Assembly: GCA_964017195.1 (NCBI GenBank)
Contig: OZ024895.1
Span: forward strand, 14,649,034 to 14,713,033
From: Siderastrea radians
Lineage: Eukaryota > Cnidaria > Anthozoa > Scleractinia > Rhizangiidae
Direction: 5' to 3'
Length of the DNA stretch: 64,000 nucleotides
Position 1 is the first letter of the stretch; every line of letters begins with the position of its first letter. Positions 35,078 through 47,083 of the stretch are shown here, one piece after another. The notes beneath the pieces are model-generated. The model saw nothing but the letters and a program-made list of their open reading frames with translations, was not told the origin of the DNA and ran no database searches. Position numbers and translations under genes: made by a program.

Positions 35078-35874
35078 AAAACTATCACACATTCATGGCG
35101 AGTCGGTGCGAAAATCATGAAGCAATCTAAACAAGTAAGCTTACTAAAGAAACTACCAAGAAGGATGGAAGGGCGAAATTTTTTTCGGCTATAACGCGCA
35201 AAATTGACACTGGTTTACCTGCGCTTGTTGTAGGTCTGTGTTAAAACAGGTTCAAATGTTCAGATAGAAATCGGGTGCATGCCATGTAAACGGAATTGAA
35301 TCGCTTTCCCAGTTGTGTGAGAGTTGTTTTTACCATTCTGTCCGCAACCTCTAAACCAAGAACAACTGCGTTTTGTGCTTTGCGTTTAACAAACTATCAT
35401 GGTGAATTCTAATGTTCCTCGCTACAGCATTCTTGCTTCTGAGCTGCATGGAAATTACCTCTTCAAGTTCAAATTAGTTCTGTCCAGTTCGATCAAACGC
35501 GCACATAATGGCTCCGTTGTGCGAACGGATTACAAACTTGTTCCGTTTCAACTCCAGCAGCTAATATAGTGAAATCGTACAGCTTCAATCTTAGAACGAT
35601 GATCACAAAGATGTTTCAGGAAAAATCAAACACGTACCATATTTCAGAGCCAATAATTAGAAGATTATTTTCCAAACTTGTGCCACTTCGTTCACTTTCG
35701 AGCAGTTTCATTGATTCATTCAGCTTTGCAATAAAACGCTGCAACACTTGGCAAGGTTTTGGCGCCTTTTTCGTTCAGTCATGTGGTCGATTCTTGTTTA
35801 CTTTTTTATCTCTTTTCGCATTTTTCCCTTTCTTTCTTGTGTTAAAAAAAAAACCGTGGTTACGTTTTTAATAA

Positions 35875-35990
35875 AACAATTATTCTACTCCGGCTTGCTG
35901 GATATCAAATGATTATAACCAACTCGGCGCTACGCGCCTCGTTGGTTATCTATCGTTCGATATCCAGCGCGCCCTCGTAGAATAATTGTT
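35875..35990. mobile_element. Small palindromic MITE
   Basis: AACAATTATTCTAC and GTAGAATAATTGTT bound a ~116-bp hairpin with GCTGGATATC and ATAACCAAC arms around a CGCTACGCG centre. Confidence 0.75.
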
Positions 35991-36670
35991 AAATATATGT
36001 ACTTAAAAATGCCAATAAACCGAAGTACTTTGTTTTCTCCATCAGTTTAACGCTTGGAATCAAACGCCGGGTTGAGATAAATGTCAAACGTTTCAGAGGA
36101 AAAAAAATGAAAAGAAAGTTCAATATTAGCCCACTGGTAGATGTTTTTTATCGTAGAATTTGTCTTCGGCGCATTGCAAGGCCAGTATATCATCATGTAA
36201 AAAGATGGCAGTGCAATCTAAATTGTGAGGGTAGCGATTTTTCGCAGCCATTTACGATTTTCTCATACAAAATTGCGACGGTCCCCCATGTATTAAATAA
36301 AGCTTTTCGCAGTTTCAGAAATTGAACTGTACTTCAGTCAAATTCCTTTGTCGTCTGTTCCCAAAACGTTGTTATCGTAAAAAGTGATCTAAAGCCGCTT
36401 AAGATACTAAAGCGTAATCGCACCTACCTGCATACGGAAGAAACCGGAGCCCAATAAAAACACAGCATTCTAGTTCTGTGGATGTGTCTACTGAGCAGAA
36501 AAAAACACATCTTGTTGAGGTTGGTTTTTCAGCCGGCCGCAGTTTAATTAACTGATATCAGGATGGAACAGTATTAAAGAGATGTTGATTTGACCACCAC
36601 GAAAGTGCATTGTTTTGCTGCGTGACGTAATTCTCTGAAAAGTTAGGTAAAAGTACGTGACATTAGTGCA

Positions 36671-36680
36671 CTATATTAAG
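36671..36680 (+). promoter_or_regulatory. TATA-like box of the right IgSF gene
   Basis: CTATATTAAG lies 81 bp before the ATG at 36761, a plausible TATA position giving a short 5' UTR. Inferred from position and sequence only. Confidence 0.4.
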
Positions 36681-36760
36681 GTCACGACCAAACTGCGTAT
36701 CATTTCACAGAGATAACTGAGCGTCCTTTTTAGACCCTGTTTTATGCGAAGAGATCGAAG

Positions 36761-36839
36761 ATGGGTTCCGCGAAGTTTGTTCATATACCTACAGTCTGCT
36801 GTATGTTCCTTGGATTGCTGTTTTTCATTTCACATGGCG
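36761..36839 (+). CDS. Signal-peptide exon of the right IgSF gene
   Basis: ATG followed by a short polar stretch and a hydrophobic core (MGSAKFVHIPTVCCMFLGLL, then FFISHGG), ending at GGCG/GTAAGT. The 79-nt coding part leaves in phase 1, which fits the phase-1 entry of the Ig exon at 37904. This is the standard first exon of secreted or type I membrane IgSF proteins. A longer upstream frame in another register lacks support. Confidence 0.8.
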
Positions 36840-37096
36840 GTAAGTCCATTTATTTTCCTATTCGTTGAGGCTTATTCGTATGTTTTTAAACAAGTCGTGT
36901 CTACAGATAGACGACCAGGCAATAGACGATCATTTTATGCATAGGCGATGGGATCCTCATAGTAGGAAAGAATAGTTCGTCAGGATTAGTCCAGATCAGT
37001 GTGGAATGCATTTTGCTCTGTTACCTCGTAACTACCTTCACTTCAAACGCCTAACTTGACCATGTTTTCGTCGTTTCAGTTCCATGTGTTAACGTT

Positions 37097-37795
37097 TCCT
37101 TTATTATCTTACATCGTTTACTCTTGAGCATTTACCGAGGTAAACATTTACCTGGGTCAAGTTACCAAACCTTGGTAAATTCGTACAGTGTTTATACCGG
37201 CTCAACTAACTCACGTTAATCTGTCAATATTGCCCCCGGCATAACAACAAATTTGCCAGGCATCATCTGCATGATTGGCGTCATTCCATAACATTGTTGT
37301 AAGAACTGGGCAGGCTGATTGAACATAGGGTAGGGATTATCGTATCCGTAAAACCGCGGATACATGGAATATTCATCCTCTCGATACCTGGAGAGAAAAC
37401 ACATCGAGGGCAGTATTAACTCAAAGCTAAAGTTGCCGCAAGAAAGTGTAAACTATTACAACAACAACAATTTCAAGAGTGCCATCTTTTATATTTACCT
37501 GACAGGCTGCCCATAGGAAGGAGATTTATTAGGCAGATATCCTCCGCTTTCTGCCATGAGCGACCGATCAAAGCAAAAGCTTGCGGTGATAGCGCGATCT
37601 GGCCACCGTGGGAGGTGAAATACTATGCCGTTGCGAGCGGATATATCTGTCATCTTGATCTTGGTTACCATCGTAAACCATGCCTGATCACAGGGTAATT
37701 AATACTTTTACCTTGGTCAAATTTCTATTGTCTTGAGTGGCATTTACCAAGGTATCAGTTGATGTTTACACATGCAAAATGTTTACCTAGGTATG
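37097..37795. promoter_or_regulatory. Cluster of TTTACCnnGGTA motifs around the nested gene
   Basis: TTTACCGAGGTAAA, TTTACCTGGGT, TTACCAAACCTTGGTAAA (37130-37180) and TTTACCTTGGT, TTTACCAAGGTA, TTTACCTAGGTA (37707-37795) are variants of one near-palindrome, on both sides of the gene at 37216-37557. They might be a regulatory module or degraded repeat ends. Confidence 0.35.
37216..37557 (-). CDS. Nested two-exon gene, small tyrosine/proline/methionine-rich protein
   Basis: Exon 1 is 37499-37557 (ATG at 37557; MAESGGYLPNKSPSYGQPV) with donor GTAAAT. Exon 2 is 37216-37387 after acceptor CTCTCCAG, continuing YREDEYSMYPRFYGYDNPYP and ending MMPGKFVVMPGAILTD and TAA. Splicing is phase 2 and gives 76 residues. 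There is no signal peptide or TM helix, and the N-terminal part is rich in Y, P, M and Q. AATAAA lies about 115 bp downstream of the stop. It sits antisense inside intron 1 of the right IgSF gene. The family was not recognised. Paired splice sites with one continuous frame and a poly(A) signal support a real gene more than chance, but expression evidence is absent. Confidence 0.6.
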
Positions 37796-37903
37796 TCAAT
37801 TCTAGTATCTTGATAAAACTTTTTAGTCTAAACACAGCATTTTTTAAAAGTTATCTTTGTACAACCTTGACACATAACGTATGTCTGTTCAATCCGGTTA
37901 CAG

Positions 37904-38284
37904 GGAGAGTTCCTTTACAAAGAAGAGCCCTTTGGTTTACACAAGAACCAAACGAAATACTCTACTTTCACACAGGAGGCGATGCAGTCTTGAAATGGAG
38001 CTATTCAGCATGTAACAAGTCAGCAGATTTAAAGTTTATCATTTGGTATGTATATAACAAAACCGACAGGCGATATTATCCACTGGTAGTGGAATACCTG
38101 AATGGCGCTGTCCAACTCAACCCTCTGATACTATCAGATTATGTCGGAAGAGTAGAGAAGACAGACCAAGCCACTCTGGTGATAAAAAACGTCAGCTCCC
38201 ATGACTCTACCTGGTTTAAATGCACTCTCAGAGGGAATCAAGGGGTATTAGACAAATCAAGTACTGTTCGACTCGTTGTTACAG
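37904..38284 (+). CDS. V-like Ig exon 1 of the right IgSF gene
   Basis: A 381-nt exon, phase 1-1, acceptor GGTTACAG, donor GTACAG. It encodes ALWFTQEPNEILYFHTGGDA, VLKWSYSACNKSADLKFIIW, then DYVGRVEKTDQATLVIKNV and the F strand DSTWFKCTLRG, ending VRLVVTG. The strand pattern is that of a V-set-like domain. The usual B-strand cysteine is replaced by tryptophan (L-K-W), while the F-strand cysteine remains, so the canonical disulfide is missing. The same substitution occurs in the paralogous exon at 59728. Being directly after the signal peptide, it would be the outermost domain. Confidence 0.85.
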
Positions 38285-38439
38285 GTACAGTATGCCTTGT
38301 ACAATACAACTTCCGAAAACCATAGCAAGCCCGTGTTTCCGAACTTGAAAAGACAAGGTACTAACACGAAACAGAAACAAACCAGACACGCCAAAAGCAA
38401 ACCGGACATAACATTGTTATTGGATTCCCATAACAGTTA

Positions 38440-39282
38440 TCCAGCCTCATTAACAGTTATTTCAATAAGCCAATCAGCAATAAGAACAGAAATAATCCCG
38501 ACAGCCTCTATAACAGTTATTAAAATTGCATAAACGTTATACCATCGCTATAACAGTTACTGGAGTAGACTAAACGTTATTTTCTACAGCTAATCAAATG
38601 ACAACTATTGGCAAAGAGTCGACTTTACAACCCAAACATCTTTATAACAAGTCTTAAATACCTCAAGCGGGCTGACATAGCTAATGCGATGAATTCACAG
38701 AAAGATTCCCTTTTATGCAATTAAATATTCATTTGGAAAACCTGTTCGTTTCTCTTGGCTTTCACGATAACAAAGTCACACAGGGGAAATCTTAGATTCT
38801 CAGTAATGTTATCGAAACGGATTATGGAACACGGCAAAGGATATGACTTTGTTCACTAAAAACCTTACAAAACAACTTGTACATACATGTCGGCAGAAAG
38901 ATTTAGGTGTTTCCACTGCTTTCATTATTTTGTTGTGTGTGTATTGCAGACTGGTTTGGACTCTAGTTTTTACAGAAATATGCGTACTCGATCCCGTTAG
39001 CTTATAAAACGCGATCATGTCCTCACAGAGTGAGCTATTATTGTGAGCTATTATTGTGATCCTAATTGTTATATTAACGTTAGCCTACGGGCAAATGGTA
39101 TTGTGGCGAGCAAACCAAATTGAAACCTTCAACGAAACGGTTATTAATATCAACCTGAGACGTCTGAAAATGTCGAACGCCAAAGCCTTCCCACATATCA
39201 AAGAACAGTTGTTGTAAGCGCCACGTATTCTACGAAATTAACGAAATAACTCAAACTGTCTTCACAACAGACTTTATGAAAA
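38440..39282. repeat. Diverged ~760-bp repeat unit, outermost copy
   Basis: Matches 39283-39980 as a direct repeat (AAATTGC-TAAACGTTATAC, AAATCTTAG-TTCTCAGT, ACAACTTGTACATACA, CGCCAAA-CCTTCCCACATAT at equivalent positions). The first 120 bp has four TAACAGTTA(T/C) palindromes and a CCAATCAG. No gene is visible. Confidence 0.6.
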
Positions 39283-40478
39283 TTGCGTAAACGTTATACT
39301 TCCACTATAACTGAGTTATTGGAGTGGACTAAAAGTTATTTTCTGTAGCCAATCAAATGGAGACATTTGAGACACTGACGATTGATATAAACCTGTCGTA
39401 ACTTTGCTAGCGTCTTCCGGACACAAACATCGATTTTAGTTCAGACAGGCTGCCATCATTTCTGAAAATTCCCCCTTTTGATATGTTCATTATTCCCTTT
39501 TATCCACACTGACTTCCAAAACGTGGCTTTCCGCGATATCCACGTGTCATGAATTCGGAGGAAATCTTAGGTTCTCAGTCTCGTAGGATTTGTTGACCTT
39601 TATTATTCAAACAGATTATGCAAGACGATCAAGGAATGGCCGTTTTTACTCAAGAAAAAATCGCAACACAACTTGTACATACACAAAGATTTCAGTTTTG
39701 CGCTCGCTTTCGCTAGTTTATTGTGTCTGTGTCTAAAATTACACGGCGCACTAATCGGTTATTTATCTGATCATTCCTCACCGAGGCAGAAGTTTATAAC
39801 ACATCGTAAACTGATTTACGGTTTATCTGATTCATAAAAGCTATTGAATCTGGTAAATGGTAAAGACCTCGAGCATGAATTGAAATATACAGCGTAGAGG
39901 TTATTCATATGAATCCGATCTGTCCGAAAATGCAAAACGCCAAAACCTTCCCACATATAAAATGAACCAAAACTCAGAGGCACCCAATGAGAACATTTTG
40001 GAAAAATACTTGACATATCATTTACTACTTTCTTAGATTGTTTCAAAGCTTTTTAAAGGCATATTTGTGTAAGCTAATACAGATTGATCTGTTCAGCGTT
40101 TTTTAGCTGAAAATTTAGGACGCAAAAAATTTAGGAAACAGAATCCTATCCGCCGAATTTATCCGAGCTAATGATGGCTCTCCGAAAATGCTACCTGACC
40201 TTATTTTGCACTCTAAACGACATATTGGACGCTACTAAAACGATAGGAACCAACCAGTCCTCTTGTTACGATAGTCCAAGGTAGACCAAGCTAATGTTTC
40301 GCCAAAGAAATCTCTAGCTTTCACTGCAATTAAATCCGAAAATCTCAGGCGAATTAAGGCCTTGCGAACAGAAACAAACCGTTGGGTGCCCCTGGAAAAA
40401 TTAAACGCTATGTGTTCTAAAAGAAACAAGAAATTCCAAAGAATTTACAGGCGACGCATAGTCTCTCACCCCCCTCCC

Positions 40479-41420
40479 CTTTTCTTAAGGAAAACAGGAT
40501 TTATTAAACCTTATAACTTTAGTAGTTCGTGGTTTCTGGTGACCTGTTATGGACAACTTGCACTTCCGGTATGTAAGGAATTAAATGTATGTATGCAACT
40601 TGAGAACGTTGTTTGTTTGTAACCAGTGGCATCTGTACGACTATTGCTCCAACCGGAAAACCTGTGGCTTTACCTGGAGAAGTAAATCGTTCTTAAACCG
40701 TGATATATCGTTAAGTACAGCCCTTAGGCATTCACGACAAATGTTTCAGCCTGCAGGCAAGGGCTTCATTCGGATCCTAACGACACGAGTGCAGGCTAAT
40801 TGCAATCTTATTTTAAACAACGATGCAGGTCCATTTTAATTTACTTCATGATAACAACAAGGTCATTTTTCGAATGGCGACCAGTGATTCTAATGTATTT
40901 TGTCAATACTACCCTGAGAAATAAACATTTCAACGCTTACCTTTACTTAACCTTTTCTAAGGAAAAAAGGTTTAAACCTTATAACTTTAGTAGTTCGTGA
41001 TTTCCGGTGACCTGTTATGGACAATTTGCACTTCCGGTATGTAAGGAATTAAATATATGTATGCAACTTGAGAACGTTTGTTTGTAACCACTGACCTCTC
41101 TGTACGACTCTTTCTCCAGGAGAAAAGCTGTGGCTTTACCTGGAGAAATAAATCGTTCTTTAACCGTGATATCGTTAAGAACGGCCCTTAGGCATTGACG
41201 ACAAATGTTTCAGCTTGCAGGCAAGGGCTCCATTCGGATCCTAACGACACGAGTGCAGGCTAATTGCAATCTATTTTTAAACAACGATGCAGGTCCATTT
41301 TAATGTACTTCATGATAACAACAAAGCCATTGTTCGAATGGCGACCAGTGATTCTAATGTATTTTGTCAATACTACCCTGAGAAATAAACATTTCAACGC
41401 TTACCTTTACTTAACTTCAA
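40479..41420. repeat. Two-copy tandem duplication, ~470-bp unit
   Basis: 40479-40950 and 40951-41420 are near-identical (AACTTTAGTAGTTCGTG, GGCAAGGGCT-CATTCGGATC, TCAATACTACCCTGAGAAAT). It is present only in the left arm. The frames across it are not conserved as protein. Confidence 0.85.
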
Positions 41421-42773
41421 TACGCTGCGAAACTCAAAACAACAAAATTACGCTCCTTTCTACGGTTACTTTTTTCTATCTGGTTACGTCATAGCTATAG
41501 ATGGAAAAAAGGTAATATCACAAGCAAATTGTGCGGTATTTGAGAGATTAGCTTTTAATCTAACGAGCCTGATTGTTTAGAGCCCGTGCGGAGACTAAGT
41601 CTAGTGACTTCCGACAATTCAGGGATGTGCCTTGTATATTATGAGACGGCAGCGACGTTTGAGACGTCGCGCCGCCTAACTACAAGCGATTTCACTGCGG
41701 TTGAGAAACTGAACTGTTCTGTTTTTTAGTATCAACTGACAGTTCCACGTACTAGAAACGAAGATCATCATTCAAGACTGCATAAAAGATCAATCAAGTG
41801 AAAGCCAAAACAAAGCAAACATTGCAAACGTTCGCATTTAGGTCACTTAAATTTTGCAGCTGAATTTAATCTGAGATGTCTGAAAACATGAAACTCCAAA
41901 GCAAATAAAGGAAAAAATCTAATGCCAAGAGCAACCACAGGCGAATTCACTGCGGTTCTTTTGTTCAGCATAACGGCAGTGTCCATGGAATATTTTATTT
42001 CAGAGGCTTTATTTACCTCGTCACACACACAAACCAACAGTCAGCAAAAAGCAAAACAAAACAAGACAATACGGCTCGCGTTAGCTACTAGTGTTATGTT
42101 AAGGATGCTGTGGCTTTTTTAGAAAAATCTTGCAGTTTGCATCGGTTTCTAGTTCGAACGCGTGTTAAAGTATCCGTCCGGCAAGGATCTCACATGAATC
42201 AGGTCAACTCAGACAGTCTTATTCGCGTAACAGCTAGTGACATGCAGCAATAACAGTTATATCAGCTGTATGACAGATACTAAAATCGGACAAAAATTAT
42301 TTTCTGTGGCCGATCGGACTTTTTACTTATTGCCATGAATTATCTTCAGGCACAATTCTCAAGCCTTTTCTTACAAAGTACAACCCGTATTCATCGTTAA
42401 TCAAGCTATCACAAGAAGAAAGAATTCAGTTTCATTATTCTGCATCCGGTCATCGAGAGCTAATGGTAAGAATAAATACATGCCAGTACGAAAGAAACCG
42501 AAAAACGTTTGGTATCACTTCGGCTTTATTTTTTAGTTAGCGTTATGCTAGGCTAAAAACATTGTGATACAAGGAAGCCGGTTTTAAGTGGTTACCCCAT
42601 GACTCACTTCGGTGGGTCAGGGAATTCATATGGTTCATTGCACCAACAAAAAACTTTAAAACAATTACTACAATTCACACTTTGAACTAACCTTAGGCTC
42701 TTTCAGCTATCGAGGGATTGTCTCCTTTCATTCAAGGAACCAACCGCAAAAAATGATTGAAAAGCATGTGTGA

Positions 42774-42974
42774 TCACATCCGGCCATTTAGCGCAGAAGC
42801 AGGGTTTGATTCGGAACAGTAGACATAGGCGACTCTGTATCTCTGAAGTCCGTTCAAGTCAGAATTTTGCATCAGTTCACTTTTGATTTCACAGTCATCA
42901 GCGCAGCACCTTGTATAAGATCGTACACTTTTCACCTGGGAATGCGATAAACACGATGTTGCAGTCTGAATCAA
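42774..42974 (-). other. Cysteine-rich candidate exon in left arm
   Basis: An open frame reading SYTRCCADDCEIKSELMQ and RYRVAYVYCSESNPASAL, with six cysteines if extended upstream to a CACAG acceptor near 43007. The right arm keeps the frame (52600-52760, plus strand) with a few changes, but there an element splits it. Cysteine spacing is loosely like small secreted Cys-rich domains; no family is assigned. Confidence 0.35.
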
Positions 42975-43162
42975 CTGCCGCTTGCACTCCCTGTGAGAAG
43001 ACTTGCCGCAGCTAAGAAATTATGCATCGTGTACACCCTCAGCCTGTCTTCTCCTGAAAACTTCCTCCGTTGAAAACTATACAGGACAGCTACAGTAGTC
43101 CGTTGCATTCGCCTCTGTTGGCTGCAGCAAAAATGGCGCCATATTTTGCCGCGTGGCTTTAA

Positions 43163-44521
43163 TGAGGGTCTCCAATAGGGTTCTCCAATCCCCCCATCCC
43201 GACCTAAATTTTTCCTCAATCCCGAAATCCCGACGGTTTTTATCGGCCAATCCCGATCCCGATCATAAACGATTATTTAAGCTCCTTACCACAAAGATAA
43301 AAGGTCTTGTCAGGGTATCCAGATTCCCTCACAGCAAATCCAAGTACTGAAAAGTTAGAAGTTAGCTCTTTCCACCAAAGCGTGGGCATTGTTCATCTGG
43401 CGGTTTTCAGTTTCAAATGAATCAGGTCGCTCAGTCATTAATTAGACCTAATTACCTTTTTGTAAGTGGTTTTAGTTTTGTCTCCATTGCGTGGTAATGC
43501 ATGCCTTTTCTGACCAGTTTAGTAACTTCTTATTCGTTATTCGGGGATGGTAGCGATCGAAGAAAAGCATTACAAGTGGGGTCGTAGCTACAGTCACAAA
43601 GTTCATTGCAACGATAGTTACAATAACCTTCTCATTTACATTCCTTTCTTACTGATCGCAGCCACTGACAACTATCGTCTAGAAACTGAAGGATGTAGAC
43701 TCTACGTGCTATTTTTTGGCTCAAAACGATTACTAAAATTAATGTGGAAATTTTAAAACGATCGCTATCATGTATGAAGACCTGAACATTTACAAAAAAA
43801 AAACGCAGCAAACAATAGTCAATTCTGTTATTGAAGCGAATAGTTTTACCGAACCAGGAAACCGTTCCGTGGGAGTTGCGCTCGAAATGTTTCCTTGCGC
43901 AGAAATGAACTTCCGCTCTTTCCCTTTTCATAGAAAAGAGCTCTACAATTTATAATGTCTGTACCTCTGGATCATCGCTGTCGGCGTTAGCTGACATCCC
44001 TGGAATCCGCTAGGACACGTTTCTCCAAATAGACCAAATAGCCAAATACCACTTTCTCGCTCTCCGTCAACGACCTAAAGCCACACGTGCTGATCTATAT
44101 ACAGTAACTTGACCTAACTTGACACTCGAGGTTTCACGGTCAACAAAAGGTTACAAAGGTCTACAAAGAAACAGCCGCTTGTGAAATTGAATCCAAAGGA
44201 TATTATTACGACCAAGGTTCACGAAAACAGACAAAAGATCGCCATAGGGGTCGCAATAGCCGCATGATTGGGTCGTGGGTACATTTTCCTGGCCAATTTC
44301 CGACATTCCGACAAGATGACAGCTTGGTTTTCTTCGTAGACTTCCCGAATCACGGCCCTTCAAATTGACATTTCGCGAGTCCCAGTTCCAAAACTCGCCA
44401 AATCCCGTGTCCCGATCAAAATTAAAATCCCGAATCTCGCTCCCCCTTTTTTCCAAAATCCCAAATCCCGGCCTTCGAATAAGCCAAATCCCGGATCCCG
44501 AAAAACCTATGGGGACCCTAG
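43163..44521. mobile_element. TTAA-flanked DNA transposon, non-autonomous
   Basis: TTAA flanks both ends (43159-43162 and 44522-44525). The termini are inverted: TGAGGGTCTCCAATAGG at the left, CCTATGGGGACCCTAG at the right. The equivalent place in the right arm (TTAA at 50413-50416) has no insertion, which confirms the boundaries. TTAA duplication is typical of piggyBac and Kolobok elements. Both ends carry clusters of AATCCCG. The two ORFs of 60-100 codons show no transposase motif. Confidence 0.8.
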
Positions 44522-45600
44522 TTAATAAGCTTAAGAACGGTCAGTGCAGAGTTTCGTAACTGCGAAGAGGCGATAGGAATCTCTCTTCGACGGCCACTCA
44601 GTAATCCGTCAGTATAAAATTGATGTCCAAAATGTGCACCTTCATACTGTTCCGTGCGGCAAGGAATTGTTTTTGCAGTCTCTTGAGGACAGATTGTGGG
44701 AATCTCGAACGCAAAGTGCCAGATCAGTATCAATCACCGATTAGTTCCCGGGGTGTTTGCGTTTTCTCGTGTCTGTGCGGAAAGTGCGTGGCAAGTTTAA
44801 GATGACACACCTGCTTTGTATTCAGTTTATGGAAAACAAGGACGAAATCTTAACGACAGAATCCAGGAGATGATTTAATCTGTGTACAAAGGATCTTTTT
44901 TTCTATCTATTAAAACATTTCGTGACATAAGCTACATGGTCTTAAAAGGCAATTTGTGTTACCTCTTATCTCACTGATTTTCTAGTCTCAGAAGATCCTA
45001 ATATGATCAAATAGATCTCAAGAAAAATATTTTAATGAAATCCTTACATTGAAGTTCCCACTGTGGCTAGCCCTGTTTGTAAAATAGCTGCACACTGGGA
45101 TTCTATCTCCTGGGTGCAACCGTAGTCATTACTCAGTATGTAGCAAAGATTATTAAGAAGTATAATTTAACAATGATAAATTTAAAAAGAACACGAGACA
45201 ACTTTTTAAAGACATATTACGGCATAACGTATGCCATCTTCAGCCGAAACTTGTCTTTAATTAGTTGTCTCGTGTGTGTGTGTGTGTGTTTTAATTTCTC
45301 ATTGTTCCTATTGCTAACTACCGGTAGAAGATCTGGAAGTATAATCCGCGAGTGTAATTATGAATGAATGAATGAATGTTTATTTCCCATGAAGTGATTT
45401 AAGTACATTAGAATGAAGACTAATTTAATAACTATAGAAACCCTCACGGGCTTTTACAAAGTAGTCCCCCTTTTGTAACAATTATCAAAAAAAAAATTCC
45501 TTCAATTTGTATCAGTCAGGTAGTAAGATTACAGTAGTAAGATTTTATACATGTACAATATTAACACCACTCTAATTAAGTAATTTCTTATTTTTTATTT

Positions 45601-45993
45601 TTACTGAGCTATCGCTGCTAAGGATAAAATATACTGTTTCAGTTTCCTTTTAAATATTTTTAAAGACACTGAGTGTTTGATGAACAAAGGTATTCTATTC
45701 CAAAAGTCAATTATTTTGTTTCTTGTCGAATATTTTCCGTAATTTGTTCTGTTATTATGAAGTTGCTTTGAGTTTCTAGTATTATATTCATGAGCTTGCG
45801 CAGTTTCTAAACAGAAGTCACTAAAATAGAATGGAAGTACTTTATTGCTAAGACTGAAACTGAAGGAGCCGATTAAGAAATCATTAATTTGGTATATATT
45901 TAAAAGATTCAGCTGTGTAAAGAGCGGAAGTGATGGTGCTGTGTATGATGAAAAAGTTATAATACTCAATACTTTCTTTTGTAATTTAAACAA
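45601..45993 (-). pseudogene. LINE ORF2 C-terminal fragment
   Basis: Reads AHEYNTRNSKQLHN, YSTRNKIIDFWNRIP and SLKIFKRKLKQYIL, the usual ending of CR1/L2-group ORF2 proteins. It is frameshifted from the RT frame upstream. Confidence 0.75.
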
Positions 45994-46162
45994 CTTGTCA
46001 AGCCTTGTGGGCTAGTTATTGGCCCGGACAATATTTCCATAATGAAGATATGAGTAAATCAAACTATTGCATAACATTTTCAAATGGGTATGGTTTACGT
46101 AAAAACGAATTCTACAAAGCAAACCTGTAGTTCGTATAATCTTTTTGGTGACAAAATCAATG

Positions 46163-47083
46163 TCAGTGGTTCTTCCACGTTAGGGGTTGATCAATTATAA
46201 TTCCTAGAAATTTGCTTTCTTCAACTCTCTGCAATTCACTTAAGCTTAATCTAAGATTCATTTGTCTAACCAACTGTTTTTTGTGTGATTTGAAAATAAT
46301 AAAATTTGATTTTCTAATATTCAGAGTCAGTTGATTCAGTGATAACCATTCCTGGACTCGAGCTAACTCTGCATTTACTGTAGATTCAAGTTCTTGTATA
46401 TTTTTTCCTGAGCAAAAGAGATTAGTGTCATCTGCAAACAAAATAGTAGACAAATTATCTGTTGAGTTGTTTAGGTCATTTATATAAATTAAAAATAGTA
46501 ACGGACCAAGAATAGATCCCTGTGGAACTCCACAAGCAACTGCTTGTTCAGATGATCTTGTCTGATTATATTTGACAAGTTGTTTTGTGTTAGAAAGGTA
46601 ATCCTTTATCCATGCATGACAATTGCCACGTATACCATAAAAATAAAGTTTCTTGAGAAGAATATCGTGATTTGCAGTGTCGAATGCCTTTGATAAGTCA
46701 AGAAATATCCCGACTGTGAATTCGTTGTTTTCAAAGGCTTTTGTTATTTTATCAACAAGTTCTATTACGGCATATGTAGTTGAGCTGTTATCTCGAAATC
46801 CATATTGGCAATCAGTTAATATTTTATTTTTACGAATATATCCAATTAATCTTCTATACATTAGCTTTTCAAGGATTTTAGAAAAACACGGAAGGACAGA
46901 AATTGGTCTATAATTTGAATAAACTTTTTTTTCAGATGATTTGTATACAGGTGTAATAAATACTAATGCTACTTTCAAATCATCTGGGATTTTGCCAGTT
47001 TCAAATGTTAAATTAAAAATATGCGACAATGGCATTGATATATATTGGGCCACATATTTAACAACTGCTATTAATTTCGTCAA
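46163..47083 (-). pseudogene. LINE reverse transcriptase fragment
   Basis: Contains the ordered RT motifs: YRPISVLPCFSKILEKLMYR, FLDLSKAFDTANHDILL, GVPQGSILGPLLFLIYINDL and the catalytic FADDTNLF, ending FLGIIIDQPLTW. About 306 residues survive. The N-terminal link to the endonuclease and the C-terminal region are in other frames, so the ORF is broken at both ends. Confidence 0.85.

Larger units (their letters stand above)
39283..44966. repeat. Left arm of a ~5-kb inverted duplication
   Basis: Reads as the diverged reverse complement of 49945-54650. Paired landmarks: 39283-39480 with 54450-54645; 41700-42120 with 53400-53870; 42190-42560 with 53030-53350; 42840-43140 with 50440-50620 plus 52583-52740; 44530-44966 with 49945-50400. 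Left-arm-only material includes a tandem duplication at 40479-41420 and a TTAA-flanked element at 43163-44521. No complete gene is recognised in it. Confidence 0.85.

Noticed and set aside
44620..44805. Cys-rich ORF (RAARNCFCSLLRTDC) present in both arms of the inverted duplication
   Set aside because: Differences between the arms mostly change the residue, which argues against selection on this protein.
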